This document shows, piece by piece, positions 24,365 to 32,545 of a stretch of 33,998 nucleotides of DNA. Position 1 is the stretch's first letter. Each line of letters begins with the position of its first letter. This DNA comes from Candidatus Janibacter merdipullorum. GTDB lineage: Bacteria; Actinomycetota; Actinomycetes; Actinomycetales; Dermatophilaceae. The notes below the pieces were generated by a model. The model searched no databases and was not told where the DNA came from. It saw only the letters and a program-made list of their open reading frames with translations. The translations under genes and the position numbers were made by a program. The stretch covers positions 1 to 33,998 of the forward strand of contig DXAR01000018.1 in NCBI GenBank assembly GCA_019116945.1. Direction: 5' to 3'.

Positions 24365-25162
24365 TCAGCCGAGCAGGCGCGCGATCTGGTGGTCGTGCGC
24401 GCGCGTGGCCACCTCGTCGTCAAGGTCGCCCGGCTCGAAGGCGCGGCCCGTGGCCAGCTCGGCCGCCCACCCGATGAGGGTGTCGGCCAGCCGCGGGTTG
24501 GCCGGGAGGATCGGCCCGTGGAGGTAGGACCCGATGACGTGGCCGGCGACGGCGCCCTCTGTGCCGTCCGCGCCGTCGTTGCCCTGGCCGTGCCGGACCC
24601 GGCCGAAGGAAGCCTGCCCCGGCCCGCGCGTCGTCGCACCCGAGTGGTTCTCGTAGCCGACGACGTCACCGACGTCCGTCGACAGCACGACGGGACCGAT
24701 CATCCGCTGCTCGTTGCCCCGGGTGGTCACGTCGAGGATGCCCAGCCCGGGCAGGGTCCGACCCTCGACGGTGACGAAGGCCTTGCCGAAGAGCTGGTAC
24801 ATCCCGCAGATCATGAGCATCGCGGCACCCTCGTCGGCGAGCCGGCGGAGGCGGTCGCCGATCCGCTCGAGGTCCGCCTCGACCTTCGCCTGGCCGGAGT
24901 CCTGGCCGCCGCCACCGACGACGAGGTGGGCCACCTCGGGGAAGGGCTGGCCGGGGTGGTGCTGGTGGACGACGGGCACGTACCCGTGGCGGCGGATGCG
25001 GGCGGCGAGGCACCGGGTGTTGCCGAGGTCGCCGTAGATGCTCATCTCACGGGGGTACATGTGGACGAGGTGGATCTCGCCCTTGCCCTCGTGCCCGGGG
25101 TCGGCCGGTCGGTCGGAGAGCTCCGGCTCGCCGAGGATCGTGACATCGCGGGGATCGCTCAT
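24365..25162 (-). CDS. gatD: Lipid II isoglutaminyl synthase, glutaminase subunit GatD
   Basis: Releases ammonia from glutamine for MurT, which amidates the D-Glu of lipid II. The 265-residue class I amidotransferase has the nucleophile Cys119 in MLMICGMYQLFG and the histidine His215 in GSYLHGP. The N-terminal IHLVHMYPREMSIYGDLGN is typical of GatD/CobB-like proteins. The first 28 residues are an extra charged stretch. The ATG overlaps the murT stop by 4 nt, giving the usual murT-gatD pair. Confidence 0.95.
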   Translation of the reverse strand: MSDPRDVTILGEPELSDRPADPGHEGKGEIHLVHMYPREMSIYGDLGNTRCLAARIRRHGYVPVVHQHHPGQPFPEVAHLVVGGGGQDSGQAKVEADLERIGDRLRRLADEGAAMLMICGMYQLFGKAFVTVEGRTLPGLGILDVTTRGNEQRMIGPVVLSTDVGDVVGYENHSGATTRGPGQASFGRVRHGQGNDGADGTEGAVAGHVIGSYLHGPILPANPRLADTLIGWAAELATGRAFEPGDLDDEVATRAHDHQIARLLG

Positions 25163-26502
25163 GTGTCCTGCCCGTCGTTCTCGTCGCGGTCCACGCCCAT
25201 CTCGGGCAGGTCGTAGCGCTCACCGAGCATGCGGCGCAGGGCGAGCATCGCCGTGTAGGAGGTGAAGATCCGCTTCGGCTCCCCCGCGTGGTCGGCGAGG
25301 AAGGTGTCCAGCGCCCGCCTCAGGTCGACCTCGGTCGCCCCGACGGGCACGTCGTCGTACTGCAGCCGCAGGGCCATGTCCCACCCACGGACACCGGTCG
25401 TCAGGGCGACTCCCTTGTCCCGCAGGGACTCGAAGCTCACATCGTAGAGCCAGGAGACGTCCCGGCCGTCCGCGTAGTCGTCGTTGATGGCGATCATCGT
25501 GGCGGTGGGCGTGCTGCCGTATGTGCCGAGGGCGACGGTGAAGCCGGCCGGGTTCTTCACGAGGACGAGCTCGAGCGTCGTGCCGTCGACGTCGATGACC
25601 TCACCCCGGCCGAAGGGGGGCGCCACCGCGCGCAGCGCCTGCTCGGCCGCCTCGGGCCGGAAGTCCGCGCCGAGGAGGTGCTTGGCCGTCGTCGTCGCGG
25701 CCGCGGCGTTGATCATCGCGGCGAGGCCACGCTGGCGCAGGGAAACGGGGCCGACCCGGCCCCCTTCGCCCTCGGCGCCGAAGGTGATCTGGAGCCGCTC
25801 CTCATCCAGGGGGTCGAGGAGCCCGTCGCGGGCACCGGCGGGAGGCGCGGTGAAGTCCTCCTGCTCCCGCGCGTCGTGCTCGGAGAGCTCGCTGATCCGG
25901 TCGGCGACCGAGGCACCGAGACCGAACCACGTGACGTCGACGCCCGGAGCGAGGGTCGCGGCGATCCTGTTGACGTAGGGGTCGTCGCGGTTGAGGACGA
26001 CACCGTCGGAGGTCATCCCGGCGAGCTGGGTGAGCAGGCCTGCCGTGTGGTCGATCTCGGCGAAGCGGTCGAGCTGGTCGCGTGCGACGTTGAGGAGCAG
26101 CGCGTGCGTCGGGGCCACCGCCCGGCCGAAGTGGAGGGCGTGCGCCTCGTCGAGCTCGAGGACGGCCATGTCGGCGCGGAGCCGGCCGCGGCGCAGGGGC
26201 TCGCTGAGGAGGGAGGAGATGACGCCCCGGGTGAAGTTGCTGCCGGTCGGGTTGGTGAAGACCTCCTTGCCGTGGGCGCGGAGAACGGCGACGAGCATCT
26301 TCGTCGTCGTCGTCTTGCCGTTCGTCCCCGACACGACGACGATCCCGTCGGGGACGTCGGCGAGCGCGTGGGCGAGGAAGCCGGGGTCGACCTTCTCGGC
26401 GACGAGGCCAGGGAAGGCGGACCCGCCGGAGCCCCCTCCCCTCATGCGGGCGGCGCGTCGGGCGGCCTTGCCGGCGAGGGCGGCGATCGTCGTTCTCAGC
26501 AC
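25159..26502 (-). CDS. murT: Lipid II isoglutaminyl synthase, Mur-ligase-like subunit MurT
   Basis: Activates the lipid II glutamate with ATP and joins ammonia from GatD. The 447-residue protein has Walker A GTNGKTTTTK at 59-68, a Mur-ligase middle (NVARDQLDRFAEID) and the MurT C-terminal domain (DUF1727). The last carries DVSWLYD at 348-354, where the aspartate completing the GatD triad is expected. Unlike Staphylococcus aureus and Streptococcus pneumoniae MurT, which carry a four-cysteine zinc ribbon in the middle domain, this protein has no cysteine at all. An acidic stretch (about 195-250) takes its place. The GTG start is 6 nt after TAGGGT. Confidence 0.94.
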   Translation of the reverse strand: MLRTTIAALAGKAARRAARMRGGGSGGSAFPGLVAEKVDPGFLAHALADVPDGIVVVSGTNGKTTTTKMLVAVLRAHGKEVFTNPTGSNFTRGVISSLLSEPLRRGRLRADMAVLELDEAHALHFGRAVAPTHALLLNVARDQLDRFAEIDHTAGLLTQLAGMTSDGVVLNRDDPYVNRIAATLAPGVDVTWFGLGASVADRISELSEHDAREQEDFTAPPAGARDGLLDPLDEERLQITFGAEGEGGRVGPVSLRQRGLAAMINAAAATTTAKHLLGADFRPEAAEQALRAVAPPFGRGEVIDVDGTTLELVLVKNPAGFTVALGTYGSTPTATMIAINDDYADGRDVSWLYDVSFESLRDKGVALTTGVRGWDMALRLQYDDVPVGATEVDLRRALDTFLADHAGEPKRIFTSYTAMLALRRMLGERYDLPEMGVDRDENDGQDT

Positions 26503-26506
26503 CGGA

Positions 26507-27217
26507 TCACCCTAACGGGGAGCCGGGCCCTGGACGGTCCGCGTAGTCGGCACTGCGCTCCTGATCACATCGGAGGGCGATGGCGGCCATGACCTCGTCA
26601 GTGATCGCCCGGTACAGGCGCGCCTTGACGTGCTGCTCCTGCAGGGCGGCGACGTCGACGGGTGGGGCGAAGCGGACGGTGACCCGGTGCGGCCGCAGCC
26701 CGCGGGCACCGATCGGCTGGACCCGGTCGGTGCCGGTGAGGGCGCACGGGACGAGGAGGGCCCCGGTGGCGTCGGCCAGGCGGCCCACACCGGTCCGTCC
26801 CTTGTGCAACCGGCCGTCACGGCTGCGGGTCCCTTCGGGGTAGATGCCGAAGGCGCCTCCCCTGGCCAGGTGCTCCTCGGCGAGCTCGAGCGACCGGGCC
26901 GCGGCCCGCGCGTCCTCGCGGTCGACGGGGATCATCCCGCCGAACTCGCCGAACCACATCCGCTTGAGCCAGCCCTTCGCCCCCGTGCCCTGCACGTACT
27001 CGGCCTTGCCGAGGAAGCCGACCTTGCGGCCGGCGGCCAGCGGGATGACCATCGAGTCGACGAAGCTCAGGTGGTTGCTCGCGATGATGACCGGCCCGGT
27101 GTCGGGGATGTGCTCGGCGCCCTCGACCCGCAGCCGAAGGTAGGCACGAAGGGGAGGCCCCACGAGCACCCTGCGCAGGAGCCACTCGCCCGCGCGCATC
27201 GCACTGTTGCTGTCCAC
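26507..27217 (-). CDS. 1-acylglycerol-3-phosphate acyltransferase (PlsC family)
   Basis: Expected to acylate lysophosphatidic acid or a related lipid at the inner membrane. The 236-residue protein has the acyltransferase HX4D motif (NHLSFVD, His49 and Asp54) and the substrate-binding EGTRS at 128-132 (GIYPEGTRS). The frame is open upstream, but the GTG at 27217, 6 nt after a TACCCT box, gives a normal N-terminus. The gene stops 4 nt before the murT start, inside the murT -10 box. No strong membrane segment is seen beyond the amphipathic N-terminus. Confidence 0.9.
   Translation of the reverse strand: MDSNSAMRAGEWLLRRVLVGPPLRAYLRLRVEGAEHIPDTGPVIIASNHLSFVDSMVIPLAAGRKVGFLGKAEYVQGTGAKGWLKRMWFGEFGGMIPVDREDARAAARSLELAEEHLARGGAFGIYPEGTRSRDGRLHKGRTGVGRLADATGALLVPCALTGTDRVQPIGARGLRPHRVTVRFAPPVDVAALQEQHVKARLYRAITDEVMAAIALRCDQERSADYADRPGPGSPLG
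26509..26514 (-). promoter_or_regulatory. -10 box, leaderless murT-gatD
   Basis: TAGGGT on the minus strand lies exactly 6 nt before the murT GTG and overlaps the end of the PlsC gene. Confidence 0.5.
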
Positions 27218-27223
27218 GACGTC

Positions 27224-27229
27224 AGGGTA
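27224..27229 (-). promoter_or_regulatory. -10 box, leaderless PlsC gene
   Basis: TACCCT on the minus strand lies exactly 6 nt before the GTG at 27217. The divergent -10 box is only 6 nt away. Confidence 0.5.
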
Positions 27230-27235
27230 GTCACC

Positions 27236-27241
27236 TAGGCT
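27236..27241 (+). promoter_or_regulatory. -10 box, leaderless membrane-anchored hypothetical gene
   Basis: TAGGCT lies 7 nt before the ATG at 27249. Confidence 0.5.
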
Positions 27242-27248
27242 CCGACTC

Positions 27249-27698
27249 ATGACGGACGTCCCACAGCAGCCGTGGCCGGTCCCCGGACCGCAGGCCGCGA
27301 TGATGCAGCCGCCGCCCGGGTACGGGGCGATGCTCCTGACGCTGCAGGGCAGCGTCCTCACCGCGACCCCCAACTCGCCGACCCCGCGGATCGACGGGTA
27401 CCCGGTCCCGGGCGCCTACGGCATGACCTTCTACCCCCTTCGTCCCGGACGGCACCGCATCGACGTCGACATGCAGTGGCTCCGTCGCTACGGGCAGGCG
27501 GGCATGGAGGTGGACATCCATCCCGGGCAGGTGGTCCCGGTCTTCTACGCGCCGCCGTGGCACCAGTTCACGACGGGGAGGATCGGTCACCACGAGCAGC
27601 CGCGCACCGGCCTGGTGACGATGCTCGTCCTGGTCCTCGGGATCCTCTTCGGCACGCTCGCATGCTGCGTGGGTCTCTCCCTCGTCGCCACCCTCTGA
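27249..27698 (+). CDS. Hypothetical tail-anchored beta-rich protein
   Basis: A 149-residue protein with a Pro/Gln/Met-rich N-terminus (1-25). A predicted beta-rich middle spans about 28-110 (LRPGRHRIDVD, VDIHPGQVVPVFYAPP), and one C-terminal membrane segment lies at about 121-147. The bulk would face the cytoplasm if it is tail-anchored. I do not recognise a named family. It converges on the WXG-protein gene with a 42-nt gap and is divergent from the PlsC gene. A role in secretion is possible only by proximity. Confidence 0.65.
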   Translation: MTDVPQQPWPVPGPQAAMMQPPPGYGAMLLTLQGSVLTATPNSPTPRIDGYPVPGAYGMTFYPLRPGRHRIDVDMQWLRRYGQAGMEVDIHPGQVVPVFYAPPWHQFTTGRIGHHEQPRTGLVTMLVLVLGILFGTLACCVGLSLVATL

Positions 27699-27740
27699 GG
27701 TCAGGACGACGAGCGCTCCCGTCCCGTCCCGTGCACATGG

Positions 27741-28811
27741 TCAGCCCCGCCCCAGAAGATCGTCCAGGCCCAGAAGATCGCGCAAGGGGTAGTACAGCGG
27801 ACTACCGACCCCGCCGGGAGTGCCGTACATCACCGGGACATCCCCGAACATCTCCGTGGGTGGCGTGAAGGTGATCGGGTCGGAGGGGAGCAGGTCCGCG
27901 TAGGCCGGCGCGTAGAACGACCCCTGGAGCAGATTGATCACCCTCTTGAGGTGCTGGTACTCCTTGCTGTCCCCGAAGAGCTGGTCCGCGGGACCCCATA
28001 GGAAGGGTTCGAAGTCGAATCGCATCTGCTCGAGGGCGGCCCCGATAGAGATGAGGGTGCCCACGCCGGGGAACAACGCGGCGATCGCCGAGACCCCACC
28101 GAGGACGACCTTGCTCCAGACGTCCCGGAGATTGAGCTCACCGTTCATGATGTCCGCTCCGACACCCCAGGCATCGACGACCCACGCCACGACCCCGGCC
28201 CCGGGGATCACCTTCGCGAAGCGCCCCAGGAACTTGAGCACAGGAGCTGCCTTGCTCCACACCCCGGCCACCTTCGGATAGCGCTCCGGGAGGGTCTTGA
28301 AGAAGTCGCCGACGTCGTCCACACGCTTCGCGAGCTCCTGGATCATGCTCTTGATGAGCATGGGGATCGCGACCGCCGGGTTGCGCATGATGTCGCGAAT
28401 CGTCTCGGCGACCAGGCGGATGCCGTCCGCGACCTTCTTGGCGATGTCCGTGATGACATCGGTGACACGATCGATGATGCTTGCGGCACCGGGGGTCGCG
28501 GGCCGCGGGGTGATGCCGGTCGCTCCCCAACCGCCCTCCGCCTGGGAGGCCCGCTCCTGCTCGTCCGCGTCCCTGAGCATCGCCGTGGCTGACTGACGAA
28601 GTCCTTGGGCCGCACCGGAGATCATCGGCGTGGCAGCCGACCACTCGCCGGCCAGCGCGTCGGCGTCGGGCCCCGCCCACGCTGACTCGAGGGTCTCCAC
28701 CTGGGCCGTCCCCCTGGTGCGCACGGCATCCACCCGGGTGGCCAGGCCCTGGACCTGGGTGGCGATCTCCCGGACCCGGGAGACGTCCATGCCATGGCTG
28801 ACGGTGGTCAT
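27741..28811 (-). CDS. WXG-domain protein, candidate type VII secreted effector
   Basis: A 356-residue protein. Its first 95 residues form a predicted helical hairpin with the turn motif Trp45-Ala-Gly47 (ESAWAGPDAD), the pattern of WXG100/ESX proteins. A variable linker to about 110 leads to amphipathic helices (110-200) and two hydrophobic glycine-rich stretches at about 200-220 and 230-260. The C-terminus ends in a Pro/Tyr/Leu-rich tail with LRDLLGLDDLLG. No signal peptide is seen. N-terminal WXG plus a long C-terminal region is the layout of type VII-secreted substrates, including toxins. I recognise no toxin domain. AGGAG lies 3 nt before the ATG, and TAGGGT is at 28851-28856. Confidence 0.7.
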   Translation of the reverse strand: MTTVSHGMDVSRVREIATQVQGLATRVDAVRTRGTAQVETLESAWAGPDADALAGEWSAATPMISGAAQGLRQSATAMLRDADEQERASQAEGGWGATGITPRPATPGAASIIDRVTDVITDIAKKVADGIRLVAETIRDIMRNPAVAIPMLIKSMIQELAKRVDDVGDFFKTLPERYPKVAGVWSKAAPVLKFLGRFAKVIPGAGVVAWVVDAWGVGADIMNGELNLRDVWSKVVLGGVSAIAALFPGVGTLISIGAALEQMRFDFEPFLWGPADQLFGDSKEYQHLKRVINLLQGSFYAPAYADLLPSDPITFTPPTEMFGDVPVMYGTPGGVGSPLYYPLRDLLGLDDLLGRG

Positions 28812-28850
28812 GCGCTCCTGCTCGAGACGGTCCGTTGTCGTGCGGACCCG

Positions 28851-28894
28851 ACCCTACGAAAGCTCCTCCACCCCGGCCATGGGGAGCACTCCCC
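28851..28894 (-). promoter_or_regulatory. Promoter and small palindrome before the WXG gene
   Basis: TAGGGT (28851-28856, minus strand) could start a transcript about 33 nt before the WXG start codon. Just upstream, a short palindrome GGGGAGCACTCCCC (28881-28894) follows the previous gene's stop and could act as a weak terminator. Both are low-confidence reads. Confidence 0.3.
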
Positions 28895-28903
28895 CTTGAC
28901 AGA

Positions 28904-29758
28904 TCACACCCGGGCGTCCGCCGCCTCGCCGTCGACCTCTCGCAAAGTCGCATGCATCCGGGGGACCCAGGAGTCCCAGATCTCCTCCACGTCCCCCACC
29001 GTCCCGCCGCGGTACCGGACGCTCTCGCCGTTCAGGTCACCAAGGATCACGGCACCGTCGGGCTGGATGTTGATGATGGTCGTCGTCGGCCCGTCCCCCT
29101 CCGGAACCCGCACGAGGGTGCCGATGAGGATCGTGTCCTCGAGGAAGGACATCGTGCTCGTCGTCCCGATGCTTGCTCCCTCCACCTGCGGCAGCGAGAC
29201 CGTCCGGTCCACATGCGGCGGAGCCGCTCCATCCGAGCCTGCCGGTAGCTGGTGCTGCGCCACGAAGACGTCCCGCTCGGCCGCATCCAGTCGGACCAGG
29301 GTGTGCGCATGGAATCCGTGCGGGGTCACCGTCTCCCGCAGGAAGAGGTCGTCCCGCACGTGGCGCAGCACGTACCACGCCTCGCCGATGTGCCCACGGA
29401 TCTGGAGCGAGAGCTGCGGAGACAGCTTGCGCATCTCGAGTGCTGCCACCGTCGTCGTGGGGAGTTCGAAGGTACCCGTCCCGTCCTCGTCGACCTCGTT
29501 GCCCAGCCAACCTTGGGCCGCCAAGACCCGCATGGCCGTGACCGAGGCCACCTGCCGCTGCTCCTTCGACAACGTCCGGAAGTAGGCCCCCTCCGGGGCC
29601 GCCTCCTCCGGGGAGTTGCAGTACGCGTAGAGCTCCTCGTCGGTGATCACGGCGAGGGGCAGCGCCTGCTCCGACTCGAGGGCCAGCCCGATCGCGTGCT
29701 CCACGGACTCCGCCGGATCGTCGAAGAGTGCTTCTGGGGTCTCACGCTGCTCGCTCAT
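28904..29758 (-). CDS. Hypothetical protein, possible EspG-like secretion partner
   Basis: A 284-residue soluble protein of unknown function. The N-terminal third contains a helical segment (LSKEQRQVASVTAMRVLAAQ) resembling a winged-helix-like element. Beta-rich sequence follows (THDR-like turns absent; TTIINIQPDGAVILGD near 225-240), and an amphipathic C-terminal helix ends the protein. Length and helix-then-sheet layout loosely recall EspG chaperones of type VII secretion, but no diagnostic motif is seen. It lies 92 nt upstream of the WXG gene on the same strand and 33 nt downstream of guaA. Chaperone, immunity protein or unrelated are all open. Confidence 0.6.
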   Translation of the reverse strand: MSEQRETPEALFDDPAESVEHAIGLALESEQALPLAVITDEELYAYCNSPEEAAPEGAYFRTLSKEQRQVASVTAMRVLAAQGWLGNEVDEDGTGTFELPTTTVAALEMRKLSPQLSLQIRGHIGEAWYVLRHVRDDLFLRETVTPHGFHAHTLVRLDAAERDVFVAQHQLPAGSDGAAPPHVDRTVSLPQVEGASIGTTSTMSFLEDTILIGTLVRVPEGDGPTTTIINIQPDGAVILGDLNGESVRYRGGTVGDVEEIWDSWVPRMHATLREVDGEAADARV

Positions 29759-29791
29759 GAGTCCATCGTCGCAGCGCCGCTCCCCCTTCGC

Positions 29792-31369
29792 TCACTCCCA
29801 CTCGATGGTGCCCGGGGGCTTGCTCGTGACGTCGAGCACGACCCGGTTGACCTCTTCGACCTCGTTGGTGATCCGCGTCGAGATCTGGGCGAGGACGTCG
29901 CCGGGGACACGGGTCCAGTCGGCCGTCATCGCGTCCTCGGAGGAGACGGGCCGCAGCACGATCGGGTGGCCGTACGTGCGGCCGTCGCCCTGGACTCCGA
30001 CGGAGCGGACGTCGGCGAGGAGGACGACCGGGCACTGCCAGATCTCCTTGTCGAGGCCGGCCGCGGTCAGCTCCTCGCGGGCGATCGCGTCGGCGCGACG
30101 GAGGATGTCGAGGTTGTGCTCGGTGACCTCGCCGATGATCCGGATGCCCAGGCCCGGGCCCGGGAAGGGCTGGCGGTCGACGATCGGGTCGGGCACGCCG
30201 AGCTCGCGGCCCACCTGGCGCACCTCGTCCTTGAAGAGGGCTCGCAGCGGCTCGATGAGCTTGAACTGCAGGTCCTCCGGCAGGCCACCGACGTTGTGGT
30301 GGGACTTGATGTTGGCCGCGCCGGTCCCCCCGCCGGACTCGACGACGTCCGGGTAGAGCGTCCCCTGGACGAGCCACTTGACCGGGTGCCCCTCGTCATC
30401 CCCTTCGCCGACGACGTCGCGCGCCGCCTGCTCGAAGACGCGGATGAACTCCCGACCGATGATCTTGCGCTTCTCCTCGGGGTCGGTGACCCCGGCGAGC
30501 GCGCCGAGGAAGCGCTCCTTGGCGTCGACGACGACGAGCCGGACGCCGGTCGCGGCGACGAACTCCTCCTCGACCTGCTCGGCCTCGCCCTGGCGCAGCA
30601 GCCCGTGGTCGACGAAGACGCAGGTCAGCTGCTCGCCGACGGCTCGCTGCACGAGCGCGGCCGCGACCGAGGAGTCGACGCCACCGGAGAGCGCGCAGAG
30701 GACACGGTCCTCGCCGACGGTCTCGCGGATGACCTCGACCTGCTCGTCGATGACGTTGTCCGCCGTCCAGTCCGGGGTGAGCCCGGCACCGCGGACGAGG
30801 AAGTTCTCGAGCACCGGCTGGCCGAAGGTCGAGTGCATGACCTCGGGGTGCCACTGCACGCCGTAGAGCCGCCGCTCGTCGTCCTCGAAGGCCGCGACGG
30901 CCGCACCGGAGGTGCTCGCGGTGACCCGCATGCCCTCGGGGGCCTCCGTGACCGAGTCACCGTGGCTCATCCACACCGACTGCTCGGCGGGCTGACCGTT
31001 GAAGAGCGTGGACTCACGATCGCTGACCTGCGCCCGGGTGGAGCCGTACTCCCGCAGGCCGGTCCGCGCCACGGTGCCGCCGAGCGCCTTGACCATCGCC
31101 TGGAAGCCGTAGCACATGCCGAAGACGGGCACGCCGGCCTCGAGCAGCGCGACGTCCAGGCCCGGCGCGTCGTCGGCGTAGACCGAGGCGGGGCCGCCGG
31201 AGAGGATGATGGCCGCCGGCTCCTTCGCGAGCATCTCGGCGACCGGCATCGAGTGCGGGACGACCTCGCTGTAGATCTTGGCCTCACGCACCCGCCGGGC
31301 GATGAGCTGGGCGTACTGGGCGCCGTAGTCGACGACCAGGACCGGGGAGGTCTTGAGGTTTTCCGTCAC
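29792..31369 (-). CDS. guaA: GMP synthase (glutamine-hydrolysing)
   Basis: Converts XMP to GMP. The 525-residue protein has an N-terminal glutamine amidotransferase with Cys86 (GMCYGFQ), His174 and Glu176 (QWHPE). The ATP-pyrophosphatase domain has LSGGVDSS at 227-234, and the C-terminal dimerisation domain ends in PPGTIEWE. Two GTG codons are possible (31375 and 31369). The second is chosen because the TAGCCT box sits 6 nt before it and touches the first. The -10 box overlaps the stop of the DUF3817 gene. Confidence 0.97.
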   Translation of the reverse strand: MTENLKTSPVLVVDYGAQYAQLIARRVREAKIYSEVVPHSMPVAEMLAKEPAAIILSGGPASVYADDAPGLDVALLEAGVPVFGMCYGFQAMVKALGGTVARTGLREYGSTRAQVSDRESTLFNGQPAEQSVWMSHGDSVTEAPEGMRVTASTSGAAVAAFEDDERRLYGVQWHPEVMHSTFGQPVLENFLVRGAGLTPDWTADNVIDEQVEVIRETVGEDRVLCALSGGVDSSVAAALVQRAVGEQLTCVFVDHGLLRQGEAEQVEEEFVAATGVRLVVVDAKERFLGALAGVTDPEEKRKIIGREFIRVFEQAARDVVGEGDDEGHPVKWLVQGTLYPDVVESGGGTGAANIKSHHNVGGLPEDLQFKLIEPLRALFKDEVRQVGRELGVPDPIVDRQPFPGPGLGIRIIGEVTEHNLDILRRADAIAREELTAAGLDKEIWQCPVVLLADVRSVGVQGDGRTYGHPIVLRPVSSEDAMTADWTRVPGDVLAQISTRITNEVEEVNRVVLDVTSKPPGTIEWE

Positions 31370-31375
31370 GGGCAC

Positions 31376-31381
31376 AGGCTA
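31376..31381 (-). promoter_or_regulatory. -10 box, leaderless guaA
   Basis: TAGCCT on the minus strand lies exactly 6 nt before the GTG at 31369 and overlaps the stop codon of the DUF3817 gene. Confidence 0.5.
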
Positions 31382-31729
31382 CCGGGGCTCGGTGAGGGGG
31401 CTGACCTCGCGGACGACGCGGCGCTCCTCGACGAAGGCGACGAAGGGGATGCACGCCAGCAGGAGGATGAGGATCATCCGGCCGACCGACCAACCGACCT
31501 TGAAGCCGAGGTTGGCGGTGAGGACGGCGAAGACCATGAAGATCAGCCCGTGCACGGGGGACCACCAGGCGAGCACGTCATTGCCCATGCCGTACTTGAG
31601 GACCATCTCGACGATGAGGACGAACATCGCCAGTCCGGCGACGACCGCGCTGACGCGGAAGAGGGTCAGGGCGGTCGCGATCGCCCGCGGATCCGCCTCG
31701 GGGACACTCGTCGTCTCGTCCGTGCTCAC
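31379..31729 (-). CDS. DUF3817 membrane protein
   Basis: A 116-residue protein with three hydrophobic segments at about 26-46, 60-77 and 83-100, and an acidic N-terminus. Sequence SPVHGLIFMVF and LGFKVGW are typical of DUF3817, a family of unknown function often next to SURF1 in actinobacteria. The GTG start overlaps the SURF1 stop as GTGA, so the two are probably translated together. Confidence 0.85.
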   Translation of the reverse strand: MSTDETTSVPEADPRAIATALTLFRVSAVVAGLAMFVLIVEMVLKYGMGNDVLAWWSPVHGLIFMVFAVLTANLGFKVGWSVGRMILILLLACIPFVAFVEERRVVREVSPLTEPR

Positions 31730-32478
31730 GCCACCTGCTCCTTCTTCTCCGCGGGCTCGGCCGCGGTGTCGTCACGGCGCGCCTCCTGGCGCACCATCTT
31801 CATCCACATCCACAGGGGGAAGGCCGCGAAGATCCACCACTGGAACGCGTACATGACGTTCCGGAAGTTCAGCGAGGTGTCCGGCAGCGGTGGCGGCACC
31901 CGGTCCACGCCGGAGGCCTGCGCGCTCCCGTCCTCCTCCATCGCGAAGGCGAACCCGTTGTAGATCTCGCCGGGCCAGCGGTTGACCAGCTGGGCGATGT
32001 CGACGGAGGTCATCTTCCCCTCGGGGAGGCCCCCTTCGTCGGGCGCCTCCTTGGGCGCCAATGAACCGAGGAGCTCGATGGTGCCGGAGGGGGCGACGGG
32101 CGGGGTCTCCCCCTTCGGGATCCAGCCCCGCACCACGGCGAGGTTGGCCCCGCTCTCCTCCACGACGAAGCGCTCCACGACCCACTCCCCCTCGACGTCC
32201 TCGAGGAGCCGGCCCACGACGAGGATCCGGTCCCCCGTGTACCGACCACGCGTCGTCACCCGCTGCCCGGACCCGTCGTCGGGGAAGCTCTCGTGCGGCT
32301 CCATCACCGACTCGAGGGACTCGACCGGCTGGTCCTGCACCTCCCGCACCGCGTCGGCCCGGGCCACGTCGTGCGCCACCGACCACTGCCAGCGGCCTGC
32401 GATGATGCACCCGATGGCGAGGACCACCGCAAGGGCGAGCAGTCCCACCCACTTGGGGCGAAGGGCGGTCCGGAGCAC
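31726..32478 (-). CDS. SURF1-family cytochrome oxidase assembly protein
   Basis: Assists maturation of the heme-copper oxidase at the membrane. The 250-residue protein has the classic topology: one membrane helix at about 11-28, a large extracytoplasmic beta domain, and a second helix at about 213-230. Family landmarks are GRWQW near 28, VTTRGRY, VVRGWIPKG, and NVMYAFQWWIFA at the second helix. The GTG start lies 6 nt after TACCCT. Confidence 0.92.
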   Translation of the reverse strand: MLRTALRPKWVGLLALAVVLAIGCIIAGRWQWSVAHDVARADAVREVQDQPVESLESVMEPHESFPDDGSGQRVTTRGRYTGDRILVVGRLLEDVEGEWVVERFVVEESGANLAVVRGWIPKGETPPVAPSGTIELLGSLAPKEAPDEGGLPEGKMTSVDIAQLVNRWPGEIYNGFAFAMEEDGSAQASGVDRVPPPLPDTSLNFRNVMYAFQWWIFAAFPLWMWMKMVRQEARRDDTAAEPAEKKEQVA

Positions 32479-32484
32479 CGTCTC

Positions 32485-32490
32485 AGGGTA
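32485..32490 (-). promoter_or_regulatory. -10 box, leaderless SURF1-DUF3817
   Basis: TACCCT on the minus strand lies exactly 6 nt before the GTG at 32478, in the 67-nt gap after the GMC gene. Confidence 0.5.
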
Positions 32491-32545
32491 CGTGGGCGAC
32501 CTGGGTCACCCCGCGGTCGGGCCCAGCGGCCGGGGCACTCCTGCG

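Noticed and set aside
22439..25216. 925-residue plus-strand open frame
   Set aside because: It is out of frame with the PIG-L and UPF0104 genes and antisense to gatD; the sequence is Arg/Pro/Ser-rich.
29252..31963. 903-residue plus-strand open frame opposite guaA
   Set aside because: It is antisense to guaA, DUF3817 and SURF1, with Arg/Asp/Gly/Leu-rich shadow composition and no domain.
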